This document shows, piece after piece, positions 33,029 through 37,807 of a stretch of 37,807 nucleotides of DNA. The stretch is from contig NZ_JAAALE010000026.1 in the NCBI RefSeq assembly GCF_009905735.1, positions 1-37,807 of the forward strand. Reading direction: 5' to 3'. Below the pieces are notes generated by a model. The model saw only the letters and a list, made by a program, of their open reading frames with translations. It did not search any database and had not been told where the DNA came from. A program made the position numbers and the translations under genes. The stretch is from Porphyrobacter sp. SLTP. Lineage in GTDB: Bacteria > Pseudomonadota > Alphaproteobacteria > Sphingomonadales > Sphingomonadaceae. How positions within the stretch are numbered: position 1 is the first letter of the stretch; each line of letters opens with the position of its first letter.

Positions 33029-33481
33029 CTAGACCTGGTGGTCGCTCTTGGTCTCGTCGTAATCCGCGGGGATGATGTAGAGCGGGCAGGGCAAGTTGCC
33101 CGCAGCCGCCGAGAAATGCGACACCAGCGGCCCCGGCGCCGCACCCTTGGCCGCGCCGAGCACCAGCGCGGCGACTTCCTTGTGTTCGGCCAGGAATTCG
33201 CTGACGATCTTCTGGCCTTGCCCGATCTTCACCGAAATGGTCGGCATGATCCCGCTCTCGGCCAGCAGATTGCCCGCCACACCATGTGCCAGCATCTCGG
33301 CGCGGTCCCGCGCTTCAGCCTCGATCGTCGCTTGCACCGCACCGAAGGCGCTGAAGTTCTGCTGCGCCACCAGCGCCAGCAGATGCACCGCGCCGCCCAC
33401 CGCGGCCGCGCGCCGCGCGGCGTAGCGCAAGGCCGAGGTCGCCTCCTCGCTCTCGTCGATGATGACCAGAAATGTACGCAT
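33029..33481 (-). CDS. Universal stress protein (UspA family)
   Basis: A 150-residue single-domain Usp. It begins [20 protein letters not shown], the first strand and helix of the fold. The nucleotide-binding loop near the C-terminus reads [19 protein letters not shown], close to the G-2x-G-9x-G-S/T ATP-binding pattern, so ATP binding is possible. Usp proteins respond to starvation and membrane or oxidative stress; a specific role is unknown. Divergent from pdhC with 151 bp between starts. I see no convincing stress promoter there. Confidence 0.9.
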   Translation of the reverse strand: MRTFLVIIDESEEATSALRYAARRAAAVGGAVHLLALVAQQNFSAFGAVQATIEAEARDRAEMLAHGVAGNLLAESGIMPTISVKIGQGQKIVSEFLAEHKEVAALVLGAAKGAAPGPLVSHFSAAAGNLPCPLYIIPADYDETKSDHQV

Positions 33482-33632
33482 ATTGCTGAGGCCCCGTTGG
33501 GGTGCAGGGTATCAATGCATTCGTATGGATTGGCAAGTCCCCTGCGGTTTGCCTCTATTCTGGGCCTTGCCCGCCGCTAGGGAATTGGCCAGAGACGCAG
33601 GCAACGGATCGTTTACGGGAGTTTCGCGGATC

Positions 33633-35081
33633 ATGGCCTTGGACATCAAGATGCCGGCTTTGTCGCCCACCATGGAAGAAGGCACGCTCGCCAAATGGCT
33701 GGTAAAGGCGGGGGACACTGTCCGCTCCGGCGACGTCATGGCCGAGATCGAGACCGACAAGGCGACGATGGAGTTCGAAGCGGTCGATGAAGGCGTGATT
33801 GCCGAGATTATCGTGCCTGAAGGCAGCGAGAATGTGAAGGTCGGCGCGGTGATCGCGCGGCTCACGGTCGAGGGCGAGGAAGCCGCGCCTGCACCGGCTC
33901 CTGCTGCCGCCAAGGAAGCCGCTCCGGCACCTGCGGCAAGTGCGCCCGCAGCCGCCCCGGCCGCTGATGGCCCCGCTGCTACGCCGACCGCGAAGAAGCT
34001 CGCCGAACAGAACGGCATCGATCTCGCCAGCCTGACGGGCACCGGCCCCAAGGGCAAGATCACCAAGGAAGATGTCGAGGCGGCTATTGTGGCGGGTGGT
34101 GGTACGCCTGCGCCGGTTGCCGCAGCGGCTCCGCCGGCTCTGGCTCCAGCACCCGCTCCGGCAGCGACGGGCGAGCGCATCATCGCCTCGCCGCTGGCCA
34201 AGCGGATTGCAGCGGACAAGGGGATCGATCTTGCGCTCGTCAAAGGCACCGGCCCCAATGGCCGGATCGTCAAGGAAGACGTCGAAGGCTTCACTCCCGG
34301 CGCTGCGGCGGCATCTGCTCCGGTAGCAACGGCAGCGGCGGCCCCCGCATCTGCACCGACGCCCGCACCGGCACCCGCCATCGAAGGCGGCGCGCCCTTT
34401 GCCGAGGAGAAGCTGTCGGGCGTCCGCAAGGTCATCGCTCGCCGCCTCACAGAGAGCAAGCAGACCGTCCCGCACTTCTACCTCACCATCGACATCCGCT
34501 TGGATCCGCTCTTGGAACTGCGCGCGCAGCTCAACAAGTCGCTGGAGCCCGACGGGGTGAAGCTGTCGGTCAACGACCTGCTGATCAAGGCGCTCGCCCG
34601 CGCGCTGATCCGCGTGCCGCAGTGCAATGTCAGCTTCCACGGCGACACGCTGCGCCGCTACAGCCGCGCCGACATCTCGGTGGCGGTGGCCGCGCCTTCG
34701 GGCCTGATCACCCCGGTCATCACCAGCGCCGATACCAAGGGCCTCGCCGCGATCTCAACCGAGATGAAGACGCTCGCGGGCAAGGCGCGTGACGGCAAGC
34801 TGATGCCGCACGAATACCAGGGCGGGACGGCGAGCCTGTCCAACCTCGGGATGTTCGGGATCAAGCAGTTCGACGCGGTGATCAACCCGCCGCAGGGCAT
34901 GATCCTCGCGGTCGGCGCGGGCCAGCAAGCGCCCTATGTGGTGAACGGCGCGATTGAGGTCGCAACCGTGCTCCACGCCAGCGGCAGCTTCGACCACCGC
35001 GCCATCGACGGCGCGGACGGCGCGCAGCTGATGGAGGCAATCAAGCAGCTGGTGGAGAACCCGATGGGGTTGGTGGTGTGA
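33633..35081 (+). CDS. pdhC: Pyruvate dehydrogenase E2 (dihydrolipoamide acetyltransferase), tandem subunit-binding domains
   Basis: The 482-residue E2 core of pyruvate dehydrogenase transfers acetyl groups to CoA. The lipoyl domain (residues 1-78) carries the lipoyl lysine at 43 in [10 protein letters not shown]. Ala/Pro-rich linkers separate two peripheral-subunit-binding domains, at about 116-152 ([20 protein letters not shown]) and 185-222 ([20 protein letters not shown]); the usual number is one. The catalytic domain ends with DHRAIDG (catalytic His near 452). [17 protein letters not shown] fixes the start at 33633; the Ala-Leu-Ser-Pro-Thr-Met start is typical of pyruvate rather than 2-oxoglutarate E2. 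E3 (lpdA) lies 1.2 kb downstream; E1 genes are not in the window. Confidence 0.96.
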   Translation: MALDIKMPALSPTMEEGTLAKWLVKAGDTVRSGDVMAEIETDKATMEFEAVDEGVIAEIIVPEGSENVKVGAVIARLTVEGEEAAPAPAPAAAKEAAPAPAASAPAAAPAADGPAATPTAKKLAEQNGIDLASLTGTGPKGKITKEDVEAAIVAGGGTPAPVAAAAPPALAPAPAPAATGERIIASPLAKRIAADKGIDLALVKGTGPNGRIVKEDVEGFTPGAAAASAPVATAAAAPASAPTPAPAPAIEGGAPFAEEKLSGVRKVIARRLTESKQTVPHFYLTIDIRLDPLLELRAQLNKSLEPDGVKLSVNDLLIKALARALIRVPQCNVSFHGDTLRRYSRADISVAVAAPSGLITPVITSADTKGLAAISTEMKTLAGKARDGKLMPHEYQGGTASLSNLGMFGIKQFDAVINPPQGMILAVGAGQQAPYVVNGAIEVATVLHASGSFDHRAIDGADGAQLMEAIKQLVENPMGLVV

Positions 35082-35107
35082 CCTCTCTGCCTCTCCAACT
35101 TCGACTA

Positions 35108-35154
35108 GCGGGCAAGCCCGCAAGTCTCCGTATCCTCTCCGGCAAGCGGAGAGG
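35108..35154. repeat. Short hairpin pair after pdhC, start of the DUF559 repeat island
   Basis: Two hairpins in a row: GCGGGC-aa-GCCCGC (35108-35121) and CCTCTCCG-gcaag-CGGAGAGG (35134-35154). The second is a shorter relative of the hairpin in the 59-bp repeats. Its right arm, GGAGAGG, followed by AAAGC and GTG at 35160, would act as a strong Shine-Dalgarno for the DUF559 frame. No T-run, so it is weak as a terminator for pdhC. Confidence 0.6.
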
Positions 35155-35159
35155 AAAGC

Positions 35160-35612
35160 GTGGCTGACCTGACCTCAAACTCCTCTCCCCCTGCGGGAGA
35201 GGAAGGGGCCCACCGCGCAGCGGTGGGAAGGAGAGGGGGCAAGCGCAGCCTTCTACCGCTAGCTAAAAAGATGCGGCGCGAACCGACCGAGGCGGAAGCA
35301 AAGCTGTGGTCGATGCTGCGCGGAGCTCGTCTTTGCGGGTTGAAGTTCAAGCGGCAGGAGCAGGTGGGGGATTACATCGTCGATTTCGTGTGTTTCGGCG
35401 CACGGTTGATAGTCGAAGCTGATGGCGGGCAACATGCGGAAAGCGTACACGATGCCGTTCGGGATGATTGGTTGAGGGCTCAGGGTTTTCGCGTTTTGCG
35501 TTTCTGGAACAATGATATCCTTGGCAATCCGGACGGGGTGGCGCGCGTGATACTCGACGCAGCGCAAGGCCCTCTCCCCAACCCCTCTCCCGAAATGGGA
35601 GAGGGGCTTTGA
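35160..35612 (+). CDS. DUF559 (VSR-like endonuclease fold) protein embedded in repeats
   Basis: A frame of 150 residues from GTG 35160. The DUF559 core (about residues 30-135) has TEAEAKLWSMLR, then IVDFVCFGARLIVEADGGQH with the Asp and Glu expected of a PD-(D/E)xK-like metal site, then LRFWNNDIL. The family resembles very-short-patch-repair endonucleases, but activity is unproven. The first 28 residues and the last 13 (PLPNPSPEMGEGL) are encoded by hairpin repeats. The real start is uncertain: GTG 35160 has a strong repeat-borne Shine-Dalgarno, while GTG 35223 and ATG 35271 are in frame without one. The gene splits pdhC from lpdA and may be an insertion. Confidence 0.75.
   Translation: MADLTSNSSPPAGEEGAHRAAVGRRGGKRSLLPLAKKMRREPTEAEAKLWSMLRGARLCGLKFKRQEQVGDYIVDFVCFGARLIVEADGGQHAESVHDAVRDDWLRAQGFRVLRFWNNDILGNPDGVARVILDAAQGPLPNPSPEMGEGL
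35180..35238 (+). repeat. 59-bp double-hairpin repeat, copy A
   Basis: Contains TCCTCTCCC-cctgc-GGGAGAGGA (35181-35203), then CCCACCGC-gca-GCGGTGGG (35209-35227), then a terminal AAGGAGAGGGG. It matches copy B (35652-35710) at 57 of 59 positions. It lies inside the 5' part of the DUF559 frame, in the same orientation as copy B. Confidence 0.85.
35582..35609 (+). terminator. Hairpin with short T-run at the end of the DUF559 gene
   Basis: CCCCTCTCCC (35582-35591), loop gaaat, GGGAGAGGGG (35597-35606), then CTTT: a perfect 10-bp stem. It lies inside the last codons of the DUF559 frame (stop at 35610-35612). It may act as a terminator, although the T-run is short, and it is related to the flanking repeat hairpins. 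Confidence 0.5.
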
Positions 35613-35651
35613 CGGCTGCCAACCCCGCGTTAGCCCCATCGCGGCATAAAC

Positions 35652-35710
35652 CTCCTCTCCCCTTGCGGGAGAGGAAGGGGCCCGCCGCGCAGCGGTGGGA
35701 AGGAGAGGGG
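35652..35710 (+). repeat. 59-bp double-hairpin repeat, copy B
   Basis: Same order as copy A: TCCTCTCCC-cttgc-GGGAGAGGA (35653-35675), CCCGCCGC-gca-GCGGTGGG (35681-35699), then AAGGAGAGGGG. Two differences from copy A. One is in a loop; the other turns an A-U pair into a G-U pair, so the stem is kept. The terminal AAGGAG serves as the Shine-Dalgarno of the thioesterase ATG at 35713. Confidence 0.85.
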
Positions 35711-35712
35711 CT

Positions 35713-36090
35713 ATGAGCACTCGCATCCCCCAGATCCGCGTCACCGCCATGCCGGCCGACACCAACCCCTATGGCGGGGTGTTCGGTGGGTGGCTGATGG
35801 CGCAGATGGCGCTCGGCGCGGGAAGCCTCGCAAGCCGCGTGGGGCAGGGCAAGGCGGTGGTGGTCTCCGCGACCGACTTCGCCTTTCCCGGCGCGATGGC
35901 GGTGGGGGATGAACTCAGCGTCTATTGCGACCTCGTCGCCACTGGCACTACCTCGCTCACCATCGCGGCGGAAGCCATCGCCCGCGAGCGCAACGGCGAG
36001 GCAACCCAGACCGTCGCGCGCGGCACATTCAAGTTTGTCTTGCTCGATGAGAATGGTCGCCCGCGCGCCGCAAGGGCGCACAGCGAATGA
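35713..36090 (+). CDS. Acyl-CoA thioesterase, YciA-like hotdog fold
   Basis: A 125-residue single-hotdog protein. MPADTNPYGGVFGGWLMAQM matches the YciA/acyl-CoA hydrolase signature (D-x-N-x-x-G-x-x-F-G-G), whose Asp and following helix form the active site. VVVSATDFAFPGAMAVGDEL and GTTSLTIAAEAIARER continue the fold. It probably hydrolyses acyl-CoA in the cytosol; chain-length preference is unknown. The start at 35713 is set by the repeat-derived Shine-Dalgarno AAGGAG (35700-35705) and by the conserved N-terminus. It lies between the DUF559 gene and lpdA. Confidence 0.9.
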   Translation: MSTRIPQIRVTAMPADTNPYGGVFGGWLMAQMALGAGSLASRVGQGKAVVVSATDFAFPGAMAVGDELSVYCDLVATGTTSLTIAAEAIARERNGEATQTVARGTFKFVLLDENGRPRAARAHSE

Positions 36091-36135
36091 CGGTTTTCCT
36101 ACTTCGCACCGGGTCTATAGGGGTGAGGCGTGTTG

Positions 36136-36244
36136 AACCTCCGCCCCATCCCGATGTCCGCGCGAAAAACTCTTTGTCCGTCCGCTCCGGCAATTTCGAT
36201 ACAAGACGCTGATGTATAAATAGAAATCGGGACGGCTGGAGGTT
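36136..36244. repeat. Interrupted inverted repeat upstream of lpdA
   Basis: AACCTCC (36136-36142) and TCCCGAT (36149-36155) pair with ATCGGGA (36226-36232) and GGAGGTT (36238-36244), in the right order to form one stem with a small internal bulge around a 70-nt centre. The centre holds the most AT-rich DNA of the gap, including TATAAA (36215-36220). This 215-bp gap has no gene. Confidence 0.5.
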
Positions 36245-36252
36245 GACGCGTT

Positions 36253-36270
36253 GTAACCTTCGTAACCTTC
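36253..36270. promoter_or_regulatory. Perfect tandem 9-mer upstream of lpdA
   Basis: GTAACCTTC occurs twice head to tail (36253-36261 and 36262-36270), 36 bases before the lpdA ATG and just after a TTGACG (36243-36248) that could be a -35. It could be a binding site for a regulator in the leader or promoter region; no known operator is recognised. Confidence 0.35.
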
Positions 36271-36305
36271 CCAACAGCATTTTTCCCACGTGAAGGCAGA
36301 ATAAT

Positions 36306-37715
36306 ATGTCCACTTCCTATGACGTGATCGTGCTCGGCTCTGGCCCCGGCGGCTATGTCGCGGCGATCCGCTGCGCGCAGCTCGGGCTCACAACCGCGAT
36401 TGTGGAACGCGAAAACCTCGGCGGCATCTGCCTCAACTGGGGCTGCATCCCGACCAAGGCGATGCTGCGTTCGGCGGAGATCTTCCACTACATGCAGCAC
36501 GCGGGCGATTATGGCCTGGTCGCGCAGGGGATCGAGGCGGATCTGGCCGCTATCGTCAAGCGCAGCCGCGGGGTCGCCAAACAACTCAATCAGGGCATCG
36601 CCCACCTGATGAAGAAGAACAAGATCACCGTGCATATGGGCACCGGCACACTGACCGGCGCGAACAGCCTGACGGTGAAGGGCGATAAGGGCGAGGAGCA
36701 ACTCACCGCCAAGCACATCATCGTCGCCACCGGCGCACGTGCCCGCGACCTGCCTTTCGCTCCGGCTGACGGCAAGCGTGTGTGGACCTATCGCCACGCC
36801 ATGACCCCGACCGAACTCCCGGCCAAGCTGCTGGTGATCGGATCGGGCGCGATCGGGATCGAGTTTGCGAGCTTCTATAACGATCTCGGCAGCGAAGTGA
36901 CGGTGGTGGAAATGCTCGACCGGATCGTGCCGGTGGAGGACGTCGATGTCTCGACCTTCCTCGAAAAGTCGCTCCGCAAGCAGGGCATCAACATCATGAC
37001 CGGCGCGGGGGTGGACGCGATCAAGGTGAGTGATGCCGGCATTACCGCCACCATCAAGGACAAGGCCGGCAACGCCGCCACCAGTGACTTCACCCACGTG
37101 ATCGTCGCCATCGGCATCGTGCCCAATACCGAGAATATCGGGCTCGACGGGCTGGCCGAAATGGACCGCGGCTTCATCCAGATCGATCCCTATGGCCGCA
37201 CCAAGACCAAGGGGTTGTGGGCCATCGGCGACTGCACGCCAGGGCCGTGGTTGGCACATAAGGCAAGCCATGAAGGCGTCACCTGCGCCGAAGCCATTGC
37301 GCAGGAACTCGGCAACACCGAGGTTCATCCGCATCCGCTCAACCGCAATGCCATCCCCGGCTGCACCTACTGCCACCCGCAGATCGCCAGCGTCGGGCTG
37401 ACCGAAGCCAAGGCGAAGGAAGCGGGCTATGAGCTCAAGGTCGGCAGCTTCCCCTTCATCGGCAACGGCAAGGCGATTGCACTCGGCGAGGTGGAGGGCT
37501 TCGTGAAGACCGTGTTCGATGCGAAGACCGGCGAGCTGCTCGGCGCGCATATGGTGGGCGCGGAAGTGACCGAGCTGATCCAGGGCTACACGGTCGGCAA
37601 GGTGCTTGAAACGACCGAAGCGGAACTGATGCAGACGATCTTCCCGCACCCGACCTTGAGCGAGATGATGCACGAAAGCGTGCTCGACGCTTACGGGCGG
37701 GCGCTGCACTTCTAG
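36306..37715 (+). CDS. lpdA: Dihydrolipoyl dehydrogenase (E3)
   Basis: A 469-residue flavoprotein disulfide reductase that reoxidises the lipoyl group of E2 with NAD+. The FAD-binding GSGPGGYVAA is at residues 11-20. The redox-active pair Cys 42/Cys 47 is in GGICLNWGCIPTKAML. The NAD-binding VIGSGAIGIEFASFYNDLGS is in the middle, and the dimerisation domain ends with FPHPTLSEMMHESV, which includes the catalytic His-Glu pair. Length is typical. The start at 36306 has a GAAGG about ten bases upstream. It serves the pyruvate dehydrogenase whose E2 is encoded upstream, and possibly other 2-oxoacid complexes. Confidence 0.96.
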   Translation: MSTSYDVIVLGSGPGGYVAAIRCAQLGLTTAIVERENLGGICLNWGCIPTKAMLRSAEIFHYMQHAGDYGLVAQGIEADLAAIVKRSRGVAKQLNQGIAHLMKKNKITVHMGTGTLTGANSLTVKGDKGEEQLTAKHIIVATGARARDLPFAPADGKRVWTYRHAMTPTELPAKLLVIGSGAIGIEFASFYNDLGSEVTVVEMLDRIVPVEDVDVSTFLEKSLRKQGINIMTGAGVDAIKVSDAGITATIKDKAGNAATSDFTHVIVAIGIVPNTENIGLDGLAEMDRGFIQIDPYGRTKTKGLWAIGDCTPGPWLAHKASHEGVTCAEAIAQELGNTEVHPHPLNRNAIPGCTYCHPQIASVGLTEAKAKEAGYELKVGSFPFIGNGKAIALGEVEGFVKTVFDAKTGELLGAHMVGAEVTELIQGYTVGKVLETTEAELMQTIFPHPTLSEMMHESVLDAYGRALHF

Positions 37716-37735
37716 ACCCAAAAAGGACCATCCGC

Positions 37736-37807
37736 ATGACCCAGACCGGACCTGAAGCATTGCAGGGCGAGGATTGGGCAGGGGAGATGGGCGAACGCTG
37801 GCTCGCC
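37736..37807 (+). CDS. Start of a probable class I SAM-dependent methyltransferase (partial)
   Basis: Only the first 24 codons are inside the window. The frame opens with ATG 37736 after a Shine-Dalgarno-like AAAGGA (37723-37728) and reads MTQTGPEALQGEDWAGEMGE, then R-W-L-A. The W-A-G-E-M-G-E-R-W-L pattern is one I associate with the N-terminus of class I SAM-dependent methyltransferases of sphingomonads. The methyltransferase motifs would lie beyond the window edge, so the call is tentative. It is 20 bp after lpdA and may be co-transcribed. Confidence 0.5.
   Translation, partial: MTQTGPEALQGEDWAGEMGERWLA

Noticed and set aside
35180..35710. CRISPR array
   Set aside because: Only two repeat copies about 470 bp apart with a gene between; the repeats are double hairpins, and there are no regular spacers or cas genes.

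Overview
The window is GC-rich, densely packed chromosomal DNA from an alphaproteobacterium. It most likely comes from the Sphingomonadales, close to Erythrobacter/Porphyrobacter (Erythrobacteraceae). This rests on protein character (the PhaR, GshB, MHS transporter and PDH E2 types), on gene neighbourhoods remembered from that group, and on regulatory motifs typical of Alphaproteobacteria (a GTTC-N7-GTTC SOS box and a GGAA/CGTT general-stress promoter). It is mostly housekeeping DNA with no prophage, CRISPR array, insertion sequence or RNA gene that I can see. No gene-free stretch exceeds about 215 bp; the longest is 36091-36305, in front of lpdA.

Layout. 27-5908: a serine hydrolase, a GT87-like membrane protein, parE and a lipoprotein resembling the LpoA penicillin-binding-protein activator. 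5947-8813: rsmI, yraN, gshB and a DedA protein, all rightward; lpoA/rsmI/yraN clustering is also seen in enterobacteria. 8810-12807: two leftward overlapping pairs, hemW-xerC and rph-rdgB, with a secreted CAP-domain gene reading rightward between them. 12887-19236: heat-shock block hrcA-grpE ... dnaK-dnaJ, interrupted by a tiny glycine-zipper lipoprotein, a putative zinc metalloprotein and a PCu(A)C copper chaperone. 19312-21639: a large patatin-like lipase, divergent from radA. 21713-26843: radA, cvpA, a NifU/IscU-like scaffold, an MHS-type transporter and alr, closely packed. 26930-33025: phaR, proS (archaeal/eukaryotic type), an M28 peptidase and rnr. 33029-37715: a universal stress protein, pdhC (PDH E2), a DUF559 endonuclease-like gene embedded in palindromic repeats, a hotdog thioesterase and lpdA (E3). 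37736-end: the first 24 codons of a probable methyltransferase.

How the genes work together. GrpE, DnaK and DnaJ form one chaperone machine with HrcA as its likely repressor. PdhC and LpdA are the E2 and E3 of pyruvate dehydrogenase. RadA, XerC and ParE act in recombination repair and chromosome separation. RdgB, RNase PH and RNase R handle nucleotide and RNA quality control. Alr and the LpoA-like lipoprotein feed peptidoglycan synthesis.

The part that looks least like ordinary housekeeping is 35093-35712. There a DUF559 (VSR-like nuclease fold) gene is bracketed by near-identical 59-bp double-hairpin repeats. The repeats run into both ends of its reading frame, and the element ends supply Shine-Dalgarno sequences. 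This arrangement recalls REP/RAYT modules but has a different enzyme. Two other palindromic elements, each about 80-100 bp, flank the M28 peptidase gene. Other points of interest are a perfect alphaproteobacterial SOS box at radA, a general-stress promoter in front of the glycine-zipper lipoprotein, and a pyruvate dehydrogenase E2 with two tandem subunit-binding domains.
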